Below are positions 1 to 5,264 of a stretch of 9,049 nt of DNA, piece after piece. This DNA is from Bacteroidota bacterium. GTDB lineage: Bacteria; Bacteroidota; Bacteroidia; Bacteroidales; Paludibacteraceae. Below the pieces are notes generated by a model. The model saw only the letters and a list, made by a program, of their open reading frames with translations. It made no database searches and was not told the DNA's origin. The DNA is taken from contig JAKLIM010000131.1 in the NCBI GenBank assembly GCA_022709605.1, positions 1-9,049 of the forward strand, written 5' to 3'. Numbering within the stretch: position 1 is the stretch's first letter; each line of letters opens with the position of its first letter. A program made the translations under genes and the position numbers.

Positions 1-130
1 TAAAAATATCGCAGCCAAAAGCATAAACCGAATCGGTAGGAAAAATAATGATGCCTCCGTTACGAAGCACTTCGGCTACATAACGGATTTGAACAGGATT
101 TGGATTTGTTTCGTAGAGTTTTAAAAGCAT
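1..130 (-). CDS. Sua5/YciO/YrdC family protein (L-threonylcarbamoyladenylate synthase-like), partial
   Basis: Only the first 43 residues are in the window; the rest lies beyond the left edge. The peptide starts MLLKLYETNPNP and carries GGIIIFPTDSVYAFGCD at about residues 25-41. This is the N-terminal signature of the Sua5/YrdC/YciO fold (family form PTDTVYGLGCD). Characterised family members make threonylcarbamoyl-AMP from threonine, bicarbonate and ATP for the t6A37 modification of ANN-decoding tRNAs. The short N-terminus before the motif resembles the YciO-like branch common in Bacteroidota, whose exact role is less certain. The ATG at 130 is chosen because the family alignment begins there, although the frame stays open further upstream. 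A perfect 22-bp palindrome covers this start codon. The gene follows tpiA on the same strand but is separated from it by a terminator and a candidate promoter. Confidence 0.85.
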   Translation of the reverse strand, partial: MLLKLYETNPNPVQIRYVAEVLRNGGIIIFPTDSVYAFGCDIF

Positions 131-140
131 GCTTTTAAAA
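119..140. repeat. Perfect 22-bp palindrome over a start codon
   Basis: The left arm TTTTAAAAGCA (119-129) is exactly complementary to the right arm TGCTTTTAAAA (130-140), with no spacer. The ATG of the Sua5-like gene (128-130 on the minus strand) sits at the centre. It could be an operator for a dimeric regulator, or the start-codon end of a hairpin in the mRNA. It could also be chance in AT-rich DNA. Confidence 0.5.
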
Positions 141-195
141 TGAAAAATGTAAAATGAAAAAACTTGAATAATGCTTAGTGATTTATTAAAACGTT

Positions 196-203
196 CAAAA
201 ATA
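196..203 (-). promoter_or_regulatory. Candidate -7 box of the Sua5-like gene
   Basis: Read on the minus strand the site is TATTTTTG, an exact match to the Bacteroidota -7 consensus TAnnTTTG. It lies directly after the T-tract of the tpiA terminator and about 66 bp before the Sua5-like ATG. No TTG -33 box is visible at the usual distance. Exact matches occur by chance in AT-rich DNA, so the position is the main support. Confidence 0.35.
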
Positions 204-204
204 C

Positions 205-243
205 AAAAAAAATCCTGCAAAAATAATTTACAGGATTTTATAT
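205..243 (-). terminator. Rho-independent terminator of tpiA
   Basis: Positions 209-217 (AAAATCCTG) and 231-239 (CAGGATTTT) form a 9-bp stem around a 13-nt loop. On the minus strand the 3' arm runs into a T-tract (the A-run at 205-210 on the plus strand). It begins about 36 bp after the tpiA stop, in the right orientation to end tpiA transcription before the Sua5-like gene. Confidence 0.75.
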
Positions 244-278
244 TTGATTTTATTGTTTTATTGCAAAATTGCACTAAA

Positions 279-1034
279 TCAAAACGCGTCAATAATTGCT
301 TTGAAATCAGCAACTTTAAGAGATGCTCCACCAATCAGACCACCATCAATATCAGGTTGTGCAAAAAGTTCTGCAGCGTTCTTAGCATTACAACTTCCAC
401 CGTATAATATTGATGTATTTTCAGCCATATCCTTTCCGAATTGATATGCAATCAGGCCACGAATGAAAGCCAACATTTCCTGAGCTTGTTCTGTAGAGGC
501 GGTTACACCTGTGCCAATGGCCCAAATTGGTTCGTAAGCAATTACAATTTTACTGAAATCATCAGTGCTAAGATTGAAAACTGTTTCTTCCAACTGATTT
601 TTCACATACGCGTTTTGTTCGTCAGCATTACGTACTTCCAACGCTTCGCCACAGCAATAAATCGGAATCAAACCGTTTGCCAAAGCCAAAGCTACTTTGC
701 TGTTCAGTTTTTCACTTGTTTCACCGTAATATTCTCTGCGTTCCGAGTGTCCGAGAATTACATAATCAGCGCCGGTAGATTTTACCATGGCAGCACTAAT
801 TTCGCCTGTGTAAGCACCGGATTCTTTATCAGCACAATTTTGAGCAGCTACACCAATAACTTTTGTATCGATAGAAGCGGCTACACTTGCCAAATGAATA
901 AACGGAGTTCCGATAACTACGTCACAATTTAGTTTTGTATCAGCCAAAGCTGCGTTTAGCTCAGTAGCCAAATTTAACCCTTCCTGAAGGGTTTTGTTCA
1001 TTTTCCAGTTTCCTGCAACAATGTTTTTTCTCAT
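279..1034 (-). CDS. tpiA: Triose-phosphate isomerase
   Basis: Cytoplasmic glycolytic enzyme that interconverts dihydroxyacetone phosphate and glyceraldehyde 3-phosphate. At 251 residues it is full length for the family. All signature elements are present: substrate-binding Asn9 and Lys11 in AGNWKMN, the electrophile His96 in ILGHSERR, the catalytic base Glu168 in AYEPIWAIGTG (which also starts mobile loop 6), YGGS at 211-214 and the phosphate-binding GGLIGGASL at 231-239. The ATG at 1034 gives the standard MRKNIVAGNWKMN start. The upstream DoxX-like gene is on the same strand 67 bp away with no obvious terminator or promoter between them, so tpiA is probably co-transcribed with it. The hairpin at 205-243 closes the unit. 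A long open frame on the opposite strand (441-932) is a shadow of this gene. Confidence 0.98.
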   Translation of the reverse strand: MRKNIVAGNWKMNKTLQEGLNLATELNAALADTKLNCDVVIGTPFIHLASVAASIDTKVIGVAAQNCADKESGAYTGEISAAMVKSTGADYVILGHSERREYYGETSEKLNSKVALALANGLIPIYCCGEALEVRNADEQNAYVKNQLEETVFNLSTDDFSKIVIAYEPIWAIGTGVTASTEQAQEMLAFIRGLIAYQFGKDMAENTSILYGGSCNAKNAAELFAQPDIDGGLIGGASLKVADFKAIIDAF

Positions 1035-1101
1035 TTTTTATATTCTTTATTTATGTTTGAATTTTCACTTTGTTAGTTACGAATGAAAAAATTGTAAATT
1101 C

Positions 1102-2244
1102 TTAAAAGTCTTTCCAGTGCCATTTCTTTTGAACAGTACCTTTTTTGATCAGTACCAAGCCCGGATTGGACCGAATGATGGTTTTCAAAGTTATAGGGTC
1201 TGTTTTGCAAAATGGATAGCTAACACCGGTTTTTTCTTTAAATGCAGCAATTTGATCGTCGGACGATGCGGTAAGTGCATAAAAGCGGACAGTTGTATTT
1301 TTATATTTTTCGTAAATTTCCTGCGCTTTTTTAGCTCCTTTTTCCGATGTTTTATTCAAATCATACATAATCAACAAATAAGTAGATCCGGCATAATAAA
1401 TTACATCTTCGGTAATATCCTCAAAACTTGAATTTACCATTGTAAAATTATGAATCGGAGCTTCGTACCCTTTCGAAATAACAGTGGTTTTCTGGTCTAT
1501 AAATTTCCAGGTTGAATCTCCTTTGGGATAGTTTTCGAGCGTGAATTCCTTTTGTAAGCCGTCTTTCTCATAAATAAATGTAACTGTAGATTTTTCTTTA
1601 GCTGCATCCTCAGGAATAATCATAGCATCCGGAATGTTCACACCTATTTTGTAGGGACGAAAGTCAATCAACGGTAAATGATTTAAGCAGTAAACGGATA
1701 ATCCCACACCAACAATGGTAAATGCCGATAACACCATCCATTCAATATGAGGCAAAAGGACTGGATTTTTTCCTCTGATTGTTATTATTAAAACAATTGA
1801 CAGTACAAGAAAAACAATATTTTTATAGAATGTTTGCCAATTGCTTATAACTAATGCATCTCCAAAACATCCACAGTCGGTAACCGGGTTGTAAATGGCT
1901 ATATACAAGGTAAGTGGAGTCATTATTAACATAAAAAGCAAAGCCGCGAACGAAGTATATCGCAGGTGAATCATAAAAAGAAGATTCAGTCCGATAACTA
2001 ATTCGATGACCGGAAGAATAATTCCCCCGGGCAAAGCTAAAAATGTAAGATTAGAAAAAAAGCCTCCAAAAGCAGTAAAATAATCTTCAATTTTATAGGT
2101 GAGACCAAGTGGATCGATGACTTTTACAAATCCTGAAAAAATAAAAACAATGGCCAGCAAAATCCTGCTGATATGCATCATCCAGGTTGCAGCTTTTTGC
2201 CACATCGATGTACTTTGTGAAATATATTTATTTTTTGGTGACAT
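1102..2244 (-). CDS. DoxX/MauE-like membrane protein with thioredoxin-like C-terminal domain (BT_3928-like)
   Basis: A 380-residue inner-membrane protein. Residues 21-190 hold about five hydrophobic segments (roughly 21-40, 66-92, 97-118, 140-157, 168-186). The first has the DoxX-type pattern RILLAIVFIFSGFVKVIDP. Between segments three and four is DCGCFGD (123-129), a cysteine pair typical of the MauE/DoxX superfamily that suggests a redox role. Residues about 205-380 are soluble. The last ~95 look like a thioredoxin or peroxiredoxin fold (STYLLIMYDLNKTSEKG, then VRFYALTASSDDQ, ending SNPGLVLIKKGTVQKKWHW), but without a CxxC motif; Cys346 is the only cysteine there. The architecture matches what I know as the BT_3928 family of Bacteroidota, usually found next to tpiA as here. 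Its function is not established; electron transfer or thiol chemistry in the envelope is an inference. The ATG at 2244 leaves a 20-residue polar N-terminus; Met14 or Met22 are alternative starts. Confidence 0.82.
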   Translation of the reverse strand: MSPKNKYISQSTSMWQKAATWMMHISRILLAIVFIFSGFVKVIDPLGLTYKIEDYFTAFGGFFSNLTFLALPGGIILPVIELVIGLNLLFMIHLRYTSFAALLFMLIMTPLTLYIAIYNPVTDCGCFGDALVISNWQTFYKNIVFLVLSIVLIITIRGKNPVLLPHIEWMVLSAFTIVGVGLSVYCLNHLPLIDFRPYKIGVNIPDAMIIPEDAAKEKSTVTFIYEKDGLQKEFTLENYPKGDSTWKFIDQKTTVISKGYEAPIHNFTMVNSSFEDITEDVIYYAGSTYLLIMYDLNKTSEKGAKKAQEIYEKYKNTTVRFYALTASSDDQIAAFKEKTGVSYPFCKTDPITLKTIIRSNPGLVLIKKGTVQKKWHWKDF

Positions 2245-2281
2245 TATTTTGGTTTATGACGTTTATTCTACTCTTTATTTG

Positions 2282-2313
2282 AAAATAAGAAATTAAGAAA
2301 ATAAGAAATTGAG
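2282..2313. repeat. 16-bp direct tandem repeat, two copies
   Basis: AAAATAAGAAATTAAG (2282-2297) is followed at once by AAAATAAGAAATTGAG (2298-2313), matching at 15 of 16 positions. It lies in the 131-bp spacer between the DUF1599 gene and the DoxX-like gene. Short A-rich tandem repeats of this kind are common between Bacteroidota genes; no function can be assigned. Confidence 0.6.
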
Positions 2314-2375
2314 AAAAAGTTTTGGAGCAATGCTCTGTCATTTAATAGAATCTTAACTTTATACTAATCAAAACA

Positions 2376-2930
2376 CTATGAATTCTCATTTTTTCTCTCT
2401 TCCATTTTAATCAGTCCAAACATCGAATAATTTATCATATCGAAATAATTAGCATCTATCCCTTCCGAAATCAATGTTATACCCTGATTATCTTCAATCT
2501 GTTTGGTGCGATAAATTTTCATCAAAATCAAATCCGTATACGATTCCATGCGCATCAATCGCCAGGCTTCGTCGTAATCATGATTTTTATTCATCATCAG
2601 CTCTTTGGCCTGTTGCATGTATTTGTTGTATAATGCAATTCCGGATTCAAAACTCAAATCGTCTGTTTCTGAATTGCCCAACTCCAACTGTATCAGTCCG
2701 ATAATTCCATAGTTGACAATGCCGATGAGTTCGGAACGGATACCTTCATTCACTTTCGATACGCCTTTGGTTTCGATGGAACGGATTCTGTTGGCTTTGA
2801 TATAAATCTGGTCGGTAACCGATTTCGGACGTAAAATGCGCCACGATGCACCGTAATCTTTCATTTTTTTAGTGAAAATATCGCGGCAAATTATAGCTAC
2901 CTGATCAAATTGCTGGTCGGTATGATTCAT
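2376..2930 (-). CDS. DUF1599 family protein with two tandem repeats
   Basis: A 184-residue soluble protein with no signal peptide or membrane segment. It contains two copies of one unit. The first has FTKKMKDYGASWRILRP, then VTDQIYIKANRIRSIE and GIVNYGIIGLIQLE. The second has MMNKNHDYDEAWRLMRM, then YTDLILMKIYRTKQIE and DMINYSMFGLIKME. The shared core is (K/N)xxDYxxxWRxxR...TDxIxxKxxRxxxIE...NYxxxGLIxxE, the pattern of DUF1599, which as I recall has been proposed to be linked to nucleotide modification. The actual function is unknown. The frame can be extended to a TTG at 2960, but that codon overlaps a candidate -7 box, and the ATG at 2930 gives MNHTDQQFDQV, a normal lead into the first repeat; I chose the ATG. 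It lies 131 bp upstream of the DoxX-like gene on the same strand and may be the first gene of a tpiA transcription unit. Confidence 0.85.
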   Translation of the reverse strand: MNHTDQQFDQVAIICRDIFTKKMKDYGASWRILRPKSVTDQIYIKANRIRSIETKGVSKVNEGIRSELIGIVNYGIIGLIQLELGNSETDDLSFESGIALYNKYMQQAKELMMNKNHDYDEAWRLMRMESYTDLILMKIYRTKQIEDNQGITLISEGIDANYFDMINYSMFGLIKMEERKNENS

Positions 2931-2957
2931 TATAATGATGTTGTAAATTCGGAGGTG

Positions 2958-2965
2958 CAAATTTA
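2958..2965 (-). promoter_or_regulatory. Candidate -7 box of the DUF1599-DoxX-tpiA unit
   Basis: Read on the minus strand the site is TAAATTTG, an exact TAnnTTTG match. It would place transcription start near 2952, about 20 nt before the ATG at 2930 and downstream of the alternative TTG start. No clear -33 TTG is seen at the expected distance. Confidence 0.42.
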
Positions 2966-3064
2966 CAATTTTTTATTGAAAAAACAGGAATAATTTTGAA
3001 TTTCCGTTGTGGAATTCAACCAGAAATGAGCAAATTTTTTTACCAAAACAAAAATCACTCAAGA

Positions 3065-3448
3065 TTATAACACCAATTCTTTAAATAATTTTTCTAAAGT
3101 ACGATCTAAATTTTCAGAAAATCCGGGATGGGGTCGTGAAGTCTGAATGCAGGAACTCCGAACAGCAGTAAGCCACCGAAATCGTTCAGGAATATCGAGT
3201 TGTGCAATTTCACCACCATCTTTACTGCCATCGCAAATTTTTTCAAACGAAAGTATGGTATCGCGAAGTAATTCCACGTCCAGTTCCGACGAAAAAAGAC
3301 TTAAACGCTGCTCGTCTAAATGGAACAACATTCGAATGTATTTTGCCCTTTTCGAAAAAAGGATAATTCCGATATTTATAAATTCTTCACGCTCTACCCT
3401 GGGCAAAACCCGAATCACAGCATATTCATATAAGTGTTTTCCTTGCAT
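3065..3448 (-). CDS. DUF3037 family protein, partner of HipA-like kinase
   Basis: A 127-residue soluble protein with the features of DUF3037 (PF11236): an N-terminal YEYAVIRVLPRVEREEFINIG block (residues 7-27), IILFSKRAKYIRMLFHLDEQRL at 28-49, and RFRWLTAVRSSCIQTSRPHPG (89-109) near the end. No catalytic function is known for this family. Its ATG at 3448 lies inside the last codons of the upstream HipA-like gene, giving a 23-nt overlap in another frame, so the two are very probably translated together from one mRNA. From what I know of these families, DUF3037 is often encoded directly after this kind of HipA-like kinase, which points to a common function, perhaps as regulator, substrate or cofactor of the kinase. 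That role is inference. After the stop there is an imperfect hairpin (2998-3017) but no convincing terminator. Confidence 0.85.
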   Translation of the reverse strand: MQGKHLYEYAVIRVLPRVEREEFINIGIILFSKRAKYIRMLFHLDEQRLSLFSSELDVELLRDTILSFEKICDGSKDGGEIAQLDIPERFRWLTAVRSSCIQTSRPHPGFSENLDRTLEKLFKELVL

Positions 3449-4208
3449 TTTGCGCTTCGTTTAAAAAGTTATTTGAATCTTCAATTCGTCGTGTAAGAAA
3501 CTGAAAATAAACTTCACGGACATCATTCGCCGAAAAACCTTCTTCTGCAACTTTTGCCCACTCATCGGGTATTAAATTCACTATTTTGCGAATAATTTCA
3601 ACAGTAAGAATATTTTTGCAAAAAGCATCAGCTTCGTCTAATTGATCAGCTACTGGTAACAAAACATGGCTACTAATCAATGGAAATGGGCTCAATGCCT
3701 GTTTTTCCCAATTGGTCCAGGTATGATGAAAATACAAAGTTGCACCATGATCAATCAGCCAGAGTTCTTTATGCCACATCAGCATATTTGTATTGCGAAC
3801 GGTACGGTCAACGTTTGTCAGAAATGCGTCCATCCATACAATTTTTGATGCTGTCAGTCCATCCACTTTGGTTGTTACCGGGTCGAAAGTCAATGCGCCT
3901 GACAGAAAATGCAGACCCAGATTCAGTCCGCGACTGCCCTGCAGTAAATCCTGAATTTCTTCATCACCTTCCGATTGTCCGAAAGCTTCATCAAGCTGAA
4001 TGAAAACCAGTTCGGGTACGCGCAATTCCAGCAGTTTTGCAACCACACCACCTATCAATTCTGAAATGAGTGCTTTCACACCATGTCCGGCTCCCCGAAA
4101 CTTGACAACATATTTGAAGTCGTCATCAGCTTCGGCCAATGCTGGCAAGGAACCTCCTTCGCGCAAAGGAGTGATATAGCGGGTTACATTTACGGTACGT
4201 AGAGTCAT
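3426..4208 (-). CDS. HipA-like kinase family protein
   Basis: A 260-residue protein related to HipA-type protein kinases but much shorter than HipA (about 440 residues). It starts MTLRTVNVTRYITPLREGG. The N-lobe has YVVKFRGAG with Lys36 as likely ATP-binding lysine and LISEL with Glu50. The catalytic loop TNVDRTVRNTN has Asp134 and Asn139, the same D-x4-N spacing as HipA's catalytic loop. LWLIDHGATLYFHH supplies Asp153 in the DFG-like position. An intact active site suggests phosphotransfer; HipA itself phosphorylates glutamyl-tRNA synthetase, but this branch (HipA_2 type) has no substrate known to me. The frame extends to a GTG at 4235, but the ATG at 4208 fits the family N-terminus, and the extension would run into the flanking repeat. 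There is no HipB-like DNA-binding antitoxin gene; the partner is the overlapping DUF3037 gene. The repeat/transposase element begins 17 bp upstream, so no native promoter is visible. Confidence 0.85.
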   Translation of the reverse strand: MTLRTVNVTRYITPLREGGSLPALAEADDDFKYVVKFRGAGHGVKALISELIGGVVAKLLELRVPELVFIQLDEAFGQSEGDEEIQDLLQGSRGLNLGLHFLSGALTFDPVTTKVDGLTASKIVWMDAFLTNVDRTVRNTNMLMWHKELWLIDHGATLYFHHTWTNWEKQALSPFPLISSHVLLPVADQLDEADAFCKNILTVEIIRKIVNLIPDEWAKVAEEGFSANDVREVYFQFLTRRIEDSNNFLNEAQNARKTLI

Positions 4209-4225
4209 AATAAATATTATGTGAT

Positions 4226-4311
4226 ATTCAACCACTTTGTGGCTGAGAGTTTGCTTATTTCATTATCCGTGGGCTTTACCCACGGTTATTAACATTTACT
4301 CCCTTCGGGAG
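4226..4311 (+). repeat. Three-hairpin module, copy L1 (outer left)
   Basis: This 86-nt module begins ATTCAACC. Hairpin 1 is CCAC/GTGG (4232-4235, 4239-4242) with a TTT loop. Hairpin 2 is CCGTGGG/CCCACGG (4267-4273, 4279-4285). Hairpin 3 is CTCCC/GGGAG (4299-4303, 4307-4311) with a TTC loop. The hairpins start 6, 41 and 73 nt after the module start, exactly as in copy R1. Hairpin 1 differs from the other copies by a compensated C-G to A-T pair change. Confidence 0.8.
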
Positions 4312-4340
4312 ATAAAAATACATACAATCAACTCTTTTTT

Positions 4341-4455
4341 GTCCTGAAAGGACTGAATATATAAAAAATTTGAAATAACCGAAGAATATTTGTCCTGAAA
4401 ATACCGAATACAATTAAGCTTTGATACAACCGACGCATCTTTGTCCTGAAAGGAC
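4341..4455. repeat. 51-nt tandem repeat with GTCCTGAAAGGAC hairpin (left flank)
   Basis: The hairpin GTCCT-GAA-AGGAC occurs at 4341-4353 and 4443-4455, with a decayed copy GTCCTGAAAATAC at 4392-4404. Spacing is exactly 51 nt both times. The first two units (4341-4391, 4392-4442) align over their whole length but have diverged, sharing blocks such as GTCCTGAAA, GAATA and TTTGA. The third hairpin is also hairpin 3 of module L2. The 51-nt period keeps a spurious minus-strand reading frame open (4328-4534). Confidence 0.7.
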
Positions 4456-4529
4456 TAAATATGAATAACCTCCGGTGAAACCGGAGGACTTCGGAATCCC
4501 GCCACAAAACAGCCCCGAAGGGGTTGAAT
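4443..4529 (-). repeat. Three-hairpin module, copy L2 (inner left, inverted)
   Basis: This 87-nt module is inverted relative to L1. Hairpin 3 is GTCCT/AGGAC (4443-4447, 4451-4455) with a GAA loop. Hairpin 2 is CCTCCGG/CCGGAGG (4469-4475, 4481-4487), extended by a T-A pair onto a GAA loop. Hairpin 1 is CCCC/GGGG (4513-4516, 4520-4523) with a GAA loop, then TTGAAT. There is one extra base between hairpins 1 and 2 compared with the other copies. It ends one base before the transposase stop codon. Confidence 0.8.
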
Positions 4530-4530
4530 T

Positions 4531-4977
4531 TCACGGAAAGAATTTCTCATCTATTTTCACTCCATGTTCAAGTAAAAGTTTTCTCAATTCCTCTTCAAAA
4601 GTAGTTGTTTTATGGTGGTCTCGCTGATTTTTGATGTAATTAATAATTGTATCTTTATCTTTGTAAGCATAAGTAAATGCAGCATATCCATCACTCCAAC
4701 CTTTAAAGAGAGGAAACTTACCACATTCTTTAAGCCAAATTGAAGAAGCTGTTTTTATATCTCTAAGATAATCTGCTAATGCAATTGACGGGTGTAAATC
4801 ACATAAGATATGGATATGATCTTCCATTCCATTTATTCGATAAAGTACACCATTCTTACCTTTTATTGTTCCCCAAATATATTTGTAAAGCTCATCACTA
4901 TTTTCGAAATTTAATGTTTTTTGGCTGTCTTTTGTCCTAAAAACAATGTGATAGAGTATCTGACGGTAGCTTGACAT
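4531..4977 (-). CDS. IS200/IS605-like (REP-associated) HUH Y1 transposase
   Basis: A 148-residue single-strand DNA transposase of the Y1 HUH type. The HUH metal-binding motif is His54-Ile-His56 in MEDHIHILCDLHPS. The likely nucleophile is Tyr114 in INYIKNQRDHH, the usual C-terminal helix motif of these enzymes. WSDGYAAFTYAYKDKD (94-109) precedes it, and MSSYRQILYHIVFRTKDS opens the protein as in many Bacteroidota homologues. Length and motifs are complete, so the enzyme may be active. Family members cut and rejoin single-stranded DNA at hairpins through a 5'-phosphotyrosine link. Flanking inverted hairpin modules rather than simple IS ends suggest the RAYT (domesticated REP transposase) type, though a mobile IS200-like element cannot be excluded. 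The ATG at 4977 is 25 bp from the inner end of module R1, and the stop is one base from module L2. No tnpB-like gene is present. Confidence 0.9.
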   Translation of the reverse strand: MSSYRQILYHIVFRTKDSQKTLNFENSDELYKYIWGTIKGKNGVLYRINGMEDHIHILCDLHPSIALADYLRDIKTASSIWLKECGKFPLFKGWSDGYAAFTYAYKDKDTIINYIKNQRDHHKTTTFEEELRKLLLEHGVKIDEKFFP

Positions 4978-5002
4978 AGTTAATTATATTTTAGTTAGTA
5001 TT

Positions 5003-5088
5003 ATTCAACCCCTTCGGGGCTGAGAGTCTGTTTCGTATTATAACCGTGGGTTTCACCCACGGTTATTCATATTTAGTCCTTTCAGGAC
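5003..5088 (+). repeat. Three-hairpin module, copy R1 (inner right)
   Basis: This 86-nt module begins ATTCAACC. Hairpin 1 is CCCC/GGGG (5009-5012, 5016-5019) with a TTC loop. Hairpin 2 has an 11-bp stem (5040-5050 with 5056-5066, core CCGTGGG/CCCACGG), extended by a T-A pair onto a TTC loop. Hairpin 3 is GTCCT/AGGAC (5076-5080, 5084-5088) with a TTC loop. Its spacing is identical to L1, and the TTATTCATATTTAG linker between hairpins 2 and 3 is the exact complement of that in L2. Confidence 0.8.
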
Positions 5089-5152
5089 ATATGCATGTTT
5101 ATTCTTATTTATATTTAGTCCTTTCAGGACATATGCATGTATATTCTTTTAT
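5069..5152. repeat. 42-nt tandem repeat, two copies (right flank)
   Basis: Units 5069-5110 and 5111-5152 match at 39 of 42 positions, and the first 30 bases are identical. Each contains the GTCCT-TTC-AGGAC hairpin (5076-5088, 5118-5130) followed by ATATGCATGT. The hairpin is the reverse complement of that in the left-flank 51-nt repeat. The near identity suggests a recent duplication. Confidence 0.85.
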
Positions 5153-5163
5153 AATCAATATTT

Positions 5164-5249
5164 CTCCCGAAGGGAGAAAATATGAATAACCTCCGGTGTA
5201 ACCGGAGGACTTCAGAATGCTAAAAGTAACAGCCCCGAAGGGGTTGAAT
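5164..5249 (-). repeat. Three-hairpin module, copy R2 (outer right, inverted)
   Basis: This 86-nt module is inverted relative to R1. Hairpin 3 is CTCCC/GGGAG (5164-5168, 5172-5176) with a GAA loop. Hairpin 2 is CCTCCGG/CCGGAGG (5190-5196, 5202-5208) with TGTAA between the arms. Hairpin 1 is CCCC/GGGG (5233-5236, 5240-5243) with a GAA loop, then TTGAAT. Distances from the head match L1 and R1 exactly. It ends 15 bp before the radA stop codon. Confidence 0.8.
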
Positions 5250-5264
5250 ATGATTTAAATTGTT

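Larger units (their letters stand above)
4226..5249 (-). mobile_element. REP/RAYT-like element: HUH transposase flanked by paired three-hairpin modules
   Basis: A 1,024-bp unit made of a Y1 HUH transposase gene (4531-4977) and two repeat flanks. Each flank holds one three-hairpin module in plus orientation (4226-4311; 5003-5088) and one in minus orientation (4443-4529; 5164-5249), with short tandem hairpin repeats between them. The outer ends are ATTCAACC on the left and GGTTGAAT on the right. No target-site duplication is seen, as expected for IS200/IS605-type chemistry. The element fits between the radA stop (15 bp away) and the ATG of the HipA-like kinase (17 bp away). Inverted pairs of palindromes resemble the BIMEs that RAYT transposases act on; the true mobile unit could be smaller than the interval given. 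Confidence 0.7.

Noticed and set aside
441..932. 163-residue plus-strand open frame opposite tpiA
   Set aside because: It is antisense to a certain tpiA gene and cysteine- and serine-rich as expected from a shadow frame, with no recognisable domain.
2325..2335. Small hairpin GAGC-AAT-GCTC after the DUF1599 gene as a terminator
   Set aside because: The stem is only 4 bp and the T-run on the minus strand starts several bases later; too weak to call.
2931..2960. Upstream TTG start for the DUF1599 gene
   Set aside because: It overlaps the candidate -7 box, and the ATG at 2930 gives a normal N-terminus.
2998..3017. Imperfect inverted repeat GAATTTCC/GGAATTC after the DUF3037 gene
   Set aside because: It has a bulge in the stem and no T-tract directly after it on the minus strand, so it is not a convincing terminator.
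4209..4235. Upstream GTG start for the HipA-like kinase
   Set aside because: It lies inside hairpin 1 of repeat module L1, while the ATG at 4208 matches the family N-terminus.
4328..4534. 68-residue minus-strand open frame with repeated SPFRTK motifs
   Set aside because: It lies wholly in the left repeat flank; the motif recurs because the hairpin repeat has a 51-nt (17-codon) period. It is a product of the repeats, not a gene.
4226..5249. Possible CRISPR-like array (regularly spaced GTCCTGAAAGGAC)
   Set aside because: The repeats are only 13-nt hairpins, the linkers are related to one another rather than unique spacers, and no cas gene is present.
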